DNA from: Candidatus Aminicenantota bacterium
Lineage (GTDB): Bacteria; Acidobacteriota; Aminicenantia; S016-38
DNA: 50,019 bases
Reading direction: 5' to 3'
Assembly (NCBI GenBank): GCA_027068075.1
Contig: JAMOUJ010000004.1
Span: 1 to 50,019 of the forward strand
In this document: positions 1 through 8,755 of the stretch, piece by piece
Layout: each line of letters starts with the position of its first letter
Position numbering within the stretch: the first letter of the stretch is position 1
Translations under genes and position numbers: made by a program
The notes under the pieces: model-generated
Database searches by the model: none
What the model saw: the letters and a program-made list of their open reading frames with translations, nothing else
Told to the model about the DNA's origin: nothing

Positions 1-202
1 CTCTTATAGCCTCCCTTAGTATCTCCTCCCTGGCAAAGCCCTCAAAACCGAGCCTCTCCCCGTATTTTTCGTAAATGGCCACTACCCTATCCTTAGTAAA
101 ACCGAACCTTTCCGGCTGGCTCAGCACCTCGTCAATGTGCTTCCGCTGGCAAAAAACCACCTCCCCCGTCCCCCCATCTATCCAAAAACCATACTTCATC
201 AT
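1..202 (-). CDS. 5' part of an unrecognised protein (runs off the left edge)
   Basis: An open minus-strand frame begins with ATG at 202 (a second ATG follows directly at 199) and continues past base 1, so only about 67 residues are visible. It starts MMKYGFWIDGGTGEVV and continues with many charged residues. A Shine-Dalgarno GGAG lies 6 bases upstream of the first ATG. A possible promoter is TTGCGT-N18-TAAACT inside the palindromic region just upstream. I do not recognise the family; the Trp/Gly-rich start and following helical segment are all that can be seen. The codon pattern and ribosome site make it very likely real. Confidence 0.6.
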   Translation of the reverse strand, partial: MMKYGFWIDGGTGEVVFCQRKHIDEVLSQPERFGFTKDRVVAIYEKYGERLGFEGFAREEILREAIR

Positions 203-245
203 GACCTACTCCTTCTACTTCAGATTGAGTTTATCTTAATTTTCC

Positions 246-275
246 CTTAAAACGCAAATAAATGCGAATTTTAAG
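246..275. promoter_or_regulatory. Interrupted palindrome between divergent promoters
   Basis: The sequence reads CTTAAAACGCA, a 6-base loop, then TGCG-AA-TTTTAAG. The outer 7 bp and inner 4 bp are perfectly complementary, with a 2-base bulge. It lies directly upstream of the -35 box of the plus-strand promoter at 277 and overlaps the putative -35 box of the leftward gene that starts at 202. It could be an operator controlling both directions; that role is inference. Confidence 0.4.
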
Positions 276-276
276 G

Positions 277-305
277 TTGATACTTCAGCCACTCCTTCCT
301 ATAAT
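277..305 (+). promoter_or_regulatory. Sigma70-type promoter facing right
   Basis: TTGATA (277-282), a 17-base spacer, and a perfect TATAAT (300-305). It is one of the best promoters in the window, yet no plus-strand gene follows. Transcription would begin near 312 and read straight into two stem-loops and a T-rich tract. Confidence 0.65.
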
Positions 306-311
306 ACTTAG

Positions 312-398
312 TGGATACTCGCCTCCTGGGCCTACCCCCAATAGGGGGTGGGTATAGCCTTCAGTCGGTAGGGGCTGATTGGCTGTTCTTTTATCTTT
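312..398 (+). ncRNA. Candidate small RNA, about 85 nt
   Basis: Downstream of the consensus promoter at 277-305 there is no protein frame, but two strong hairpins follow. The first, 331-352, is CCTACCCCC, loop AATA, GGGGGTGGG (9 bp with one G-T pair). The second, 354-386, is a two-part stem: ATAGCC with GGCTGT, and inside it TCAGTC with GGCTGA, closing a 6-base loop. It is followed by TTCTTTTATCTTT. Promoter, structure and terminator-like end sit in the right order and spacing for an independent small RNA. I do not recognise it as 6S, SRP RNA or tmRNA. Its neighbour is the distal end of the CRISPR array, but a functional link is not shown. Confidence 0.45.
354..398 (+). terminator. Rho-independent terminator-like hairpin of the candidate sRNA
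   Basis: A stem of 12 base pairs, with two or three G-T pairs and a small bulge (360 versus 379-380), is followed by a tract of 10 T among 13 bases (386-398). It ends the transcript expected from the promoter at 277. Confidence 0.4.
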
Positions 399-667
399 AA
401 TAGAAAATAGATCGTTTGATTTAATGGGAGTTAGAAGAAGCTATGTAGAATATAAAAAGGACGGCAAGGAAAGGCGAGTTAATTACGAGAAAGAAAAGAA
501 TAATTAGTTCCAGAAACGGATGCTTTGACGAAAAATCCCCTTCCGCCAATCCTTCTTTTAAGGTTATAAAACACCTTGTGGCACAAGTCAAACTCAAAAA
601 TATCTCCTCTCCCCTTTGGGAGATTGCTCCCTTACAGGGAATATAAAGAAACCTCAATACAAGCGAA
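399..667. other. Intergenic stretch between candidate sRNA and CRISPR array
   Basis: No convincing gene is present. A 27-codon plus-strand frame (424-507, very basic, no Shine-Dalgarno) and a 78-codon minus frame (421-657) look like chance. A small stem TCTCCC-CTTT-GGGAGA at 608-623, with a run of five A on the plus strand at 596-600, could act as a weak terminator for leftward transcription leaving the array. Confidence 0.3.
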
Positions 668-3600
668 GTTTAAATTCCTCATTGGATGATTGCGGCCCGG
701 CAGACCGTTGCGAAGGTGAGGCTGCTGAAAGAGTTTAAATTCCTCATTGGATGATTGCGGCCTTGTCGCAAAAATAGGGGAATATCTTGTCAAGAAGGTT
801 TAAATTCCTCATTGGATGATTGCGGCCTTGTCGCAAAAATAGGGGAATATCTTGTCAAGAAGGTTTAAATTCCTCATTGGATGATTGCGGCTTGCGTTAA
901 GATGGGTCTACGATAATACTTGGGGTAATGTTTAAATTCCTCATTGGATGATTGCGGCATAAAAATAATTCCGGGCAGAAATTATTATGATATCGTTTAA
1001 ATTCCTCATTGGATGATTGCGGCCCGGGAGAGGAAAGATTGTAGGCCTACCCCGAACAATGTTTAAATTCCTCATTGGATGATTGCGGCCCACCAACCAC
1101 CATAACCCTTTCACGGAAAGGATAATGTTTAAATTCCTCATTGGATGATTGCGGCCAAACCGGATGGATATTCTATTTTAAAACTACAACTTGTTTAAAT
1201 TCCTCATTGGATGATTGCGGCTAGGAAAAGATAAAGAAAACTTATTCGTTGAATTAGTTTAAATTCCTCATTGGATGATTGCGGCATGTAGAGGGGGCTT
1301 TTCTTGGAAACCATAAAGGGAGTTTAAATTCCTCATTGGATGATTGCGGCAAAACATGAAGAATTAATCGAATGGATTATGAAATATGTTTAAATTCCTC
1401 ATTGGATGATTGCGGCGCAGGATGAAGTTGAAGAAGTATGTCCTAAATGCAGGTTTAAATTCCTCATTGGATGATTGCGGCCTGGCCTGTTCACGACGAG
1501 ATTATCCCGGACATCCACGTTTAAATTCCTCATTGGATGATTGCGGCGATATTAAACTTGCGGGTCATACTCTTTTATTTTTGGTTTAAATTCCTCATTG
1601 GATGATTGCGGCGCATGGGGGAAAGTGCGGTGAGGAAGAGATATAATAGGGTTTAAATTCCTCATTGGATGATTGCGGCGAAAAGATGAAAAGGGTTGCA
1701 GAACTTATAAAAAAGGTTTAAATTCCTCATTGGATGATTGCGGCCTTGAAGAAAAAGGAATAGAGGTAGCAGGTTTCTAGTTTAAATTCCTCATTGGATG
1801 ATTGCGGCCTTACATCCTACTCAAAAACATGAAGAATTAATCGAGGTTTAAATTCCTCATTGGATGATTGCGGCCCCTTATCAGCAGTCACAACCGTTAT
1901 CTTTATTTCCGTTTAAATTCCTCATTGGATGATTGCGGCCAGGGATAGCCTCTTTATCATAGACCAAATTTGTCAAAGTTTAAATTCCTCATTGGATGAT
2001 TGCGGCCTTACATCCTACTCAAAAACATGAAGAATTAATCGAGGTTTAAATTCCTCATTGGATGATTGCGGCCCCTTATCAGCAGTCACAACCGTTATCT
2101 TTATTTCCGTTTAAATTCCTCATTGGATGATTGCGGCATGATTAGAAATGGCTGGAGTAAGAAGGGAGGGTAAAGTTTAAATTCCTCATTGGATGATTGC
2201 GGCTGAAGTGGAGAAAAGGAAAAATGGCTGAAATTCAAGTTTAAATTCCTCATTGGATGATTGCGGCGGAAGGAGATGAAGTCAAGGCGATTCCTTCTGT
2301 GAAAGTTTAAATTCCTCATTGGATGATTGCGGCACGACAACCGCTTTAATATATCAGACTTTGAGTTTCGTTTAAATTCCTCATTGGATGATTGCGGCTC
2401 GGTGGGAGAAGGAGGGTGAGGGTACCAACTAAGGTTTAAATTCCTCATTGGATGATTGCGGCATTTTTTCTTCCGTCGGAAGGATTTCCTCCCTCCACGT
2501 TTAAATTCCTCATTGGATGATTGCGGCAGAAACTCCAGGCCCTGGAGGACCTGGTAAAGAAGGCGTTTAAATTCCTCATTGGATGATTGCGGCGGGAAGC
2601 ATTAGTTTCATCGCGGCGCTTCCTATGAGGTTTAAATTCCTCATTGGATGATTGCGGCACAAACCGAAGGCTGAGGTTGAGGAAATTAAAGCAAGTTTAA
2701 ATTCCTCATTGGATGATTGCGGCTCAACCCTTACACGCCACCAGGAGGCGGTCACATCGTTCGTTTAAATTCCTCATTGGATGATTGCGGCCAATCGCAT
2801 TTTGCTCATTATCATATGTCTTCCCTACGTTTAAATTCCTCATTGGATGATTGCGGCGGAATTCAGGAATTACAAGTGGAAGACCGATAAGGAGTTTAAA
2901 TTCCTCATTGGATGATTGCGGCGTGTTGTTGATTTTCACGGGGAGGGCGGAGCCTTTGGTTTAAATTCCTCATTGGATGATTGCGGCAGCCTCATCCGTA
3001 TGCGAATATTTTGTTGCGGTATATGTTTAAATTCCTCATTGGATGATTGCGGCATTCCCAAAACCGGCTTCTCGTATAGCTCCCATATGCGTTTAAATTC
3101 CTCATTGGATGATTGCGGCAAGAGTGAGCAATTTAAAATATTTAAAGAACTTTTGTTTAAATTCCTCATTGGATGATTGCGGCTAATCCTTGTTTATTAA
3201 AGGGAACTTGGTTACTTGAGTTTAAATTCCTCATTGGATGATTGCGGCGTAATTGAATACCTCCCGTCTGGTATTCAAATAAAATTGTTTAAATTCCTCA
3301 TTGGATGATTGCGGCTCTTCCTTCCCTCATCATCTACATAGATAAGCCAGGTTTAAATTCCTCATTGGATGATTGCGGCGCTGAAAAAGATATTGAAAAA
3401 GGAATCAAAATTATGCTGTTTAAATTCCTCATTGGATGATTGCGGCATATCCAATTCCTGAAATGTTGTCCCCTTTAAGGTGTTTAAATTCCTCATTGGA
3501 TGATTGCGGCCAAAGGACTTCCAAAATCCAGAAGGCGCAAATGTGAGTTTAAATTCCTCATTGGATGATTGCGGCGTGCTTTCCCCTTCAACCCTGACCT

Positions 3601-4093
3601 GTATTTCCTCCGGTTTAAATTCCTCATTGGATGATTGCGGCCTAAGCACAATTTGTTTTACGCCCTACTTAAAAGAGTTTAAATTCCTCATTGGATGATT
3701 GCGGCATATCCAATTCCTGAAATGTTGTCCCCTTTAAGGTGTTTAAATTCCTCATTGGATGATTGCGGCTTGAAGGGTTCGCCCATCGTTTTGAGGACCT
3801 GGAGCCGTTTAAATTCCTCATTGGATGATTGCGGCAAAATTACTACGCCTGGAATATGTATTATAGCATCAGTTTAAATTCCTCATTGGATGATTGCGGC
3901 TCAGCCGGAGGCTTTCCAGGCGGCACAGGACATTTGTTTAAATTCCTCATTGGATGATTGCGGCGCCGCTATTGCCCCTCCCACAACAATCAGGTTCAAG
4001 TTTAAATTCCTCATTGGATGATTGCGGCCTACACTTCACGAGGTCTAACTCTGCGAAAAATCTCGTTTAAATTCCTCATTGGATGATTGCGGC
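668..4093 (-). CRISPR. Type I-B CRISPR array, 53 repeats and 52 spacers
   Basis: A 29-bp repeat (plus strand GTTTAAATTCC...GATTGCGGC) occurs 53 times with no sequence change that I can find, including the leader-distal copy at 668-696. Spacers are 35-39 nt. Read on the minus strand, the repeat begins GCCGCAATC and ends AATTTAAAC, so Cas6 cleavage would leave an ATTTAAAC-type 8-nt 5' handle as in other type I-B systems. The leader promoter at 4101-4129 and the cas operon also point left. Several spacers occur twice: 762-797 equals 827-862; 1809-1845 equals 2007-2043; 1875-1910 equals 2073-2108; 3447-3481 equals 3706-3740. The repeat has a weak hairpin (TCAT-CCA-ATGA on the minus strand). Confidence 0.98.
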
Positions 4094-4205
4094 AGTACAT
4101 ATTATGCCCTATTTACGGGGTTTCGTCAAGCATAATCCGGGAAATTTTGCGTCAAATCTCCGGCTCTGTCGTGCCGCTTCTATCCTCGGGGTTAGAACGC
4201 CCATC
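4094..4205 (-). promoter_or_regulatory. CRISPR leader
   Basis: This 112-bp segment between the cas2 stop codon and the first repeat is on the cas-proximal side and contains the array promoter. It has two TTGACG boxes on the minus strand about 25 bp apart, the nearer of which forms the promoter. New spacers are expected to be added next to it, at the repeat ending at 4093. Confidence 0.7.
4101..4129 (-). promoter_or_regulatory. CRISPR array promoter
   Basis: On the minus strand: TTGACG (4129-4124), a spacer of exactly 17 bases, and CATAAT (4106-4101). The start point falls near 4094, the base next to the first repeat, so the pre-crRNA would have essentially no leader RNA. Confidence 0.75.
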
Positions 4206-4487
4206 TTAAAGCACATTGTCCGTAGCATCCGGAGTCTCGGTAAGGATCTCCCTCTTCACCCTCAGACTTTCTGGAATTATGTAGATTATCAAACTATCCT
4301 TAGATAGGTTAAGATTTCTCTTCAATTCAGCCTTCAGTTTCGCAACCTGCCCTTCGCTTAGTTCTCCTTCAAACACGGACTTCTGGACATGGTGAAGGTA
4401 TTTTCGGCAGATTTTAAGAACCCTCCCTAAACGCTTCTGACCAGAGGCCTCCTCCGTAGATATGTCGTAATAAAGTATTACCTTCAT
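4206..4487 (-). CDS. cas2: CRISPR-associated endonuclease Cas2
   Basis: A 93-residue protein starting MKVILYYDIS, the ferredoxin-fold first strand of Cas2 with its conserved Asp. Cas2 forms the structural core of the Cas1-Cas2 complex that inserts new spacers. The start is taken as ATG at 4487, which overlaps the cas1 stop in a TGATG junction; an in-frame TTG at 4496 is also open. It is the last gene of the cas operon and lies directly before the leader and array. Length is normal for the family. The final residues (TETPDATDNVL) are less conserved. Confidence 0.95.
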   Translation of the reverse strand: MKVILYYDISTEEASGQKRLGRVLKICRKYLHHVQKSVFEGELSEGQVAKLKAELKRNLNLSKDSLIIYIIPESLRVKREILTETPDATDNVL

Positions 4488-5467
4488 CACCACCAAACCT
4501 TTAAAGGCTTATATATTTTCTCTCCCAGCAAATGCTTTATGAGTTTGTAAAGTTCAAGCCTAATCAAATTTTTGTATTTAATCCTGCGTCTCAACGCTCT
4601 GTGAAGTATAGTTTTTTCCAACTGGGCATCCAGTTCCCTTATAAAAGCCTTTCTTCCCTTCTCTCCAAGATAAACGAACTCCGGCTCCTCCAGAAAATCC
4701 TCCTCTTTCAATTGTCCCCTATCCACCATTCTGAAGATAACTTTGTCCACCAAAATCGGTTTGAAAACTTCAGAGACATCTAACGCAAGGGAAAAACGGC
4801 GAGCACCTGGTTCGTGTAGATAACTCACCGTAGGGTTTAAAGCAGTCATGTAAATCTCCCTGAGAATCAGGGCGTAAAGCATAGAATTTCCAAAGGAAAT
4901 CAAAGCGTTTAAAGGATTTCTGGGAGGCCGCATACTCCTTTCGCCGAACTCCCATCCGGTGATCTGCTCCCAGCAACTGAAGTAAACCCTTCTTCCGTAG
5001 GCTTCGGCAAGCATTAATTCGTTTATGCTCCCCACATGAGAGACCCTATCCACGGCTTCCTTTATTTTTTCTATCTGTTGGTAAAACCCTTCCCTTTTTT
5101 CCAGGTTTCTTTTCATGTTGTGGAGAGAGGATTCCACAAACTTTTTTGCTATGAAAAGACGCTTTTCTTTATCAAGGTAATGTTCCACCTGCCTCACCAC
5201 CAGGGTTCCTGATAGAAGGCTCTCCTTGGGGTAGAAACTTCCGGAGTAAAATCCATAGTAGTTAAAGACATGAAGGACAATTCCCTTTTGGGACAGAAAG
5301 TTTAAAAGTTTCGTGTTAAGGGCTATTTCTCCAAAGAGGAAAATCTGCTCCACTCCTTCCACAGGGATAGGTTTCTTCCCTTTTTCGCCCTCCAGAAAAA
5401 GGGTGTTCTGCCTGCGGCGAAGATGACCGCTGGAGAATATATAATAATTCTTTCCCATTATCCTCAT
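4487..5467 (-). CDS. cas1: CRISPR-associated integrase Cas1 (type I-B)
   Basis: About 326 residues, the usual length. It is the catalytic spacer integrase, acting as Cas1-Cas2 on double-stranded prespacers. The metal-binding residues are visible: Glu in NELMLAEAYGR (about 155), His in SYLHEPG (about 218) and Asp/Glu in ALDVSEVF (about 230-233). The N-terminal MGKNYYIFSSGHLRRRQNTL is typical of Cas1 from type I-B loci. The chosen ATG at 5467 overlaps the cas4 stop as ATGA; the next ATG (5458) precedes GKNYY and has GAGG close upstream. Tight overlap with cas4 and cas2 indicates translational coupling of the adaptation module. Confidence 0.96.
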   Translation of the reverse strand: MRIMGKNYYIFSSGHLRRRQNTLFLEGEKGKKPIPVEGVEQIFLFGEIALNTKLLNFLSQKGIVLHVFNYYGFYSGSFYPKESLLSGTLVVRQVEHYLDKEKRLFIAKKFVESSLHNMKRNLEKREGFYQQIEKIKEAVDRVSHVGSINELMLAEAYGRRVYFSCWEQITGWEFGERSMRPPRNPLNALISFGNSMLYALILREIYMTALNPTVSYLHEPGARRFSLALDVSEVFKPILVDKVIFRMVDRGQLKEEDFLEEPEFVYLGEKGRKAFIRELDAQLEKTILHRALRRRIKYKNLIRLELYKLIKHLLGEKIYKPLKVWW

Positions 5468-5985
5468 ACAAAGCAAAAATTATAATAGGCGCAAGTTCTG
5501 CAATAACCTCTCTTTTTAACAGGCGGTGGAGATTTCATTGCCTTTATTTTTCTTATCTCCTTTATGGCTCTTTCTATCCTTTCTTCGTCTTCTTCTTCCA
5601 GTTCCACCTCCTCCTTTCTCATGGCCTTCGGATAATGGATTATGGCAGTTCTGCAGTTCAGTCCCATGCGGCGCAGTTGATAGATGTAAAACTTCACCTG
5701 GAGTTTGTGGGCGTGGTCAAGTTTTCTGGATTTTTTCACCTCGTGGATTACTATCTCGTCGCCAAAGCGGATAAAATCAAATTTTGAGCCCTCCACTATC
5801 TCAACCTCTTTGTGTCTTTCCCGGCGAAAAGTCATTTCGGAGAGGAGTTTTCCTATAAACACAGTGTCTGAGAAGGGCTCCATGCGAAGGCCGTGGGAGA
5901 AAAGCCAGAGTTTTCTTGGGCAGATGAGGTAATAAGCGACCTCAGTTCCCCGGACTATCATTTGGGGAGTTATAGGTTCATTCAT
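5464..5985 (-). CDS. cas4: CRISPR-associated exonuclease Cas4
   Basis: A 173-residue RecB-like nuclease that trims prespacers and helps select those with a PAM. The Fe-S cluster ligands are Cys22 (LICPRKLWL) and the C-terminal Cys162, Cys165 and Cys171 (GYCRTCAYYNFC). The nuclease core has Asp70 and the E82-V-K84 motif of the PD-(D/E)XK fold. It starts with ATG at 5985 inside the end of cas3, behind AGGAG, and ends in an ATGA overlap with cas1. Placement beside cas1-cas2 supports a role in adaptation. Confidence 0.95.
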   Translation of the reverse strand: MNEPITPQMIVRGTEVAYYLICPRKLWLFSHGLRMEPFSDTVFIGKLLSEMTFRRERHKEVEIVEGSKFDFIRFGDEIVIHEVKKSRKLDHAHKLQVKFYIYQLRRMGLNCRTAIIHYPKAMRKEEVELEEEDEERIERAIKEIRKIKAMKSPPPVKKRGYCRTCAYYNFCFV

Positions 5986-8755
5986 TCTCCTGTTGTTCTT
6001 TATCGGTTTTGCCGCCGGGCGGAAGGAGACCTTCTTCTTCGCTGTATTCCAGGTCTACCACATAAATTCCCTGAAGGTAGCGGCTAAGTTTTCTGGGGAT
6101 GTCATCTGAAAGATAGCTCGTAAAGGGATTGAGGTCCTTTTTATAATTCCACTTTAAAGTAGGCTCGTTTACCGGCACGACGAATTTGTTTATGAAATCC
6201 CTTTTGAAATCAGTATATGTCTCTTTATCTTCCGCGAATTTCTTTAACTCTCCTATCGCCTCTTCTACCTTGCCCTCAGGAATTACATTCACGCTGCGAA
6301 TCTCTCTGAAAAGACGATGCGCTTCGTCCTTCTGCTCCGACACATAGCCTGCCTCAAGCACATCAAGGGTGTTGTAAAACTCTTGAAGGTAGTCTACCCG
6401 CCTGAGAAAATCGGTATTGTATACCTCCTCAACCCATTTCTTTTTTATCCTTTCTTCTAAAACCATAGAAAAAACAGATGCGTTGGTTTCTTCTTTTTTT
6501 CTTCCCTTCTTTTTCAATTTCAGAATCCTTTCCACTTCGCTTTTCAATTTTTTCCTTTCCAAGTCAGCGAGGAAATCTTCGCCTTCTTTATTATCTTTCA
6601 GTTTATGAAGAGTATAAATCGTAGCTTCTATCAGATAATTTTCATAAACTTTCCCCTTTCCGGACTCGTAGCGTTTTCTGTCCTTTTCTTTCTTTTCGTC
6701 CACAAAAATCTTTACATTGGCTTCAATTTTTCCATTTGCTTCTTTTCCTTCTTTATAATATTTATTATAATCATCCTCACCCCATACTTTTCCTTTTTCC
6801 TGAGGCCTTATTCCTCTGAGCACCCTTCCCATGCGCTGAACTAAGGAGTCTGCCGGAGATATTTCCGTGTAAAGATAATCCGCGTCTATATCCAGGGAGG
6901 CTTCTACTATTTGGGTAGCGACCACGATGGCCCCTGTCTTACTATTCCACAGTTCCTCTTCTTTTTTTCTCTTTTTGAGTTTATCGGTTACGCCCTCCTT
7001 CTCTCCCACCTCTTTCCTTTTCCTGTCGTCAAATGTGAATCTTGAATGGAGAAGAATTGGAGTAATGGGGCTTTTGTCATCTCCTATCTCTTGTTTAATC
7101 TTCTCGTAAACATCCTGTGCCTTCTCCACAGTGTTTAGGACAACCAGGACTCTTTTTCCCTCGGAGGCTTTCTTCACAATTTCTTTTGCAACTCTAACTT
7201 CTTTTATATCCTCTTTTCTTATCTCCACCTTGTGCTTTTTGGGAAATTTAAATTTCCCCTTCCCAAAGAGGTCTATTTCTTCGTAATCCAGCCCTTTCAA
7301 AGCCTCCTTAACAAACTCCGGAAGGGTGGCGGTCATGAGGAGGAATTTTCCTCCCAGGGCGGTAATATCTTTTATGAGTTTTACCACTATGGCGGCTGCC
7401 TTTGGGTCGTAAGCCTGGACTTCGTCAATTATGAGGCGGGAATAGCCCAGAGTGGCATAAATCTTTTCGTATCCAGGATAGCGGAGGGCTGATGGAAAGA
7501 ACTGGTCTCCGGTGGCGATTATTACAGGAAGGGAAAGGTGGCGGGAAAGTTCAAGGGTGAGGAAAGCCTCTCCTTCCTGGTCTTCGCTCCTTTCTGCGAG
7601 AAAGATGTCCGCATCGCTGTGGAGAAGACCTACGATGCGGTTTTCTTCCTTAATCCCTCCCTTTTTTCCTGTTTCGGGTGCTTCCTTATCTTTCTCTTTC
7701 GTTTCCTTTTCAAAAATCTTTTGCGCTCTCTCAAATATCTGATTTGTGGCAACCCTCAGGGGAAGCGTAAAAATGAATTTTTCCCCTTCTCCCCAGGCAA
7801 AGGCGAATTCAGTTTTTCCGATTCCTGTGGGCGCGATGAGGAGGATGTTTTTTTCATTTAAATCTTGCTCTTTCTCAAAAATCTTCCTTTGCCACCACTT
7901 AGAGGGAAGAGATTCAAGAAACTTAACTTCTGGGAACCTTTTTTCTATTAAAATCTTTTCTTTCTTCTCTTTATCATACTTCTTCAGCCACGAAGCGAAG
8001 TGGTCTGCCCTCATGAGAAAGCCAGCCAGGAAGACCCAGGTAAAACTTTCCTTCTCATCTTCAACAATACTCTTCAATCTAACAGGCAAAAACTCCAAGG
8101 TATAAGGAGGGTAGAAAATTTTAGTCTGGATAAAAGTTCCTCCGTTCGCTATGTATTCGGTAAAATCCTTATGAAATTCTACCAATCCCGCCCAATTTTT
8201 ATAAAATTCTCCTTTAAACTCGTCTTCCTTCTCTTTTAGTTCCTTCAACAATTTTTCCTCTAAGGCTTCCCCTAAAGTCCTATTTTCCCATGTTTTAAGC
8301 AAATTTTTCGCGGTAGCATGGAGAGAAGTTTTAATACCATAAAGTATGCTTTTTGAATCTGTCCGCCAGTGGTGGAAGGCAATGGCGGAATATAAAAGAG
8401 GGGCTATGGTTTTCCATTTATCCTTGTCCTCGGTTATGAAATTCAGGGCTCTTTGCTTATTAAGGAAAAATACCGAAAGGAGGTTGTGCTGGACGCGTGG
8501 AAGATTATCTTTTTCTAACCCTTTCATATAGCCTTCGTTTGCCAGGTCCCACTGGAATCTGGGCCAAACTTTTCCGAAATCGTGGGCAAAGGCTGCAACG
8601 AGGAGCATTTTACGGAACTCTTCCTTGGTCAATCCATTCTCCGTCCCAAATCTTATTTTTTTCTCAACCCCTTTCCACAATTCCTTTGCCCATCTCAGCA
8701 CATCTAAAGTATGGGCGGAAAGGGTTGTCTCGTCACTCTTAGCCCATACTCCCAT
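5978..8755 (-). CDS. cas3: CRISPR-associated helicase-nuclease Cas3 (HD domain fused)
   Basis: A 925-residue effector nuclease recruited by Cascade to shred target DNA. The N-terminal HD nuclease domain has His15, the His58-Asp59 pair (FAHDFGKVW) and downstream His residues (VQHNLLS, AIAFHH), with ADHFASWL near 250. The SF2 helicase follows: Walker A PTGIGKT at 309-315, DEVQ at 444-447, MTAT at 474-477, and the C-terminal QRMGRVLR motif. HD and helicase are in one chain, the usual type I-B form. A strong GGAGGAGG precedes the ATG, which overlaps the end of cas5 by 17 bases; its own end overlaps cas4. Confidence 0.97.
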   Translation of the reverse strand: MGVWAKSDETTLSAHTLDVLRWAKELWKGVEKKIRFGTENGLTKEEFRKMLLVAAFAHDFGKVWPRFQWDLANEGYMKGLEKDNLPRVQHNLLSVFFLNKQRALNFITEDKDKWKTIAPLLYSAIAFHHWRTDSKSILYGIKTSLHATAKNLLKTWENRTLGEALEEKLLKELKEKEDEFKGEFYKNWAGLVEFHKDFTEYIANGGTFIQTKIFYPPYTLEFLPVRLKSIVEDEKESFTWVFLAGFLMRADHFASWLKKYDKEKKEKILIEKRFPEVKFLESLPSKWWQRKIFEKEQDLNEKNILLIAPTGIGKTEFAFAWGEGEKFIFTLPLRVATNQIFERAQKIFEKETKEKDKEAPETGKKGGIKEENRIVGLLHSDADIFLAERSEDQEGEAFLTLELSRHLSLPVIIATGDQFFPSALRYPGYEKIYATLGYSRLIIDEVQAYDPKAAAIVVKLIKDITALGGKFLLMTATLPEFVKEALKGLDYEEIDLFGKGKFKFPKKHKVEIRKEDIKEVRVAKEIVKKASEGKRVLVVLNTVEKAQDVYEKIKQEIGDDKSPITPILLHSRFTFDDRKRKEVGEKEGVTDKLKKRKKEEELWNSKTGAIVVATQIVEASLDIDADYLYTEISPADSLVQRMGRVLRGIRPQEKGKVWGEDDYNKYYKEGKEANGKIEANVKIFVDEKKEKDRKRYESGKGKVYENYLIEATIYTLHKLKDNKEGEDFLADLERKKLKSEVERILKLKKKGRKKEETNASVFSMVLEERIKKKWVEEVYNTDFLRRVDYLQEFYNTLDVLEAGYVSEQKDEAHRLFREIRSVNVIPEGKVEEAIGELKKFAEDKETYTDFKRDFINKFVVPVNEPTLKWNYKKDLNPFTSYLSDDIPRKLSRYLQGIYVVDLEYSEEEGLLPPGGKTDKEQQENE

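Noticed and set aside
312-398. Partial resemblance between the sRNA (GGGCTGATTGGC) and the CRISPR repeat (GGATGATTGCGGC), hinting at a crRNA-like regulator
   Set aside because: The match is short with gaps and on the strand opposite to crRNA; it is within chance.
424-507. A 27-codon basic plus-strand frame downstream of the candidate sRNA
   Set aside because: No Shine-Dalgarno and too short to judge; kept only as a note.
421-657. A 78-codon minus-strand frame between the left gene and the array
   Set aside because: No ribosome site, no recognisable sequence, and it lies in the likely 3' run-off of the array transcript.
668-4093. Many open frames with repeated MRNLN, NEEFK or LNSSLDDCG peptides
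   Set aside because: They are translations of the CRISPR repeat in different frames, not genes.
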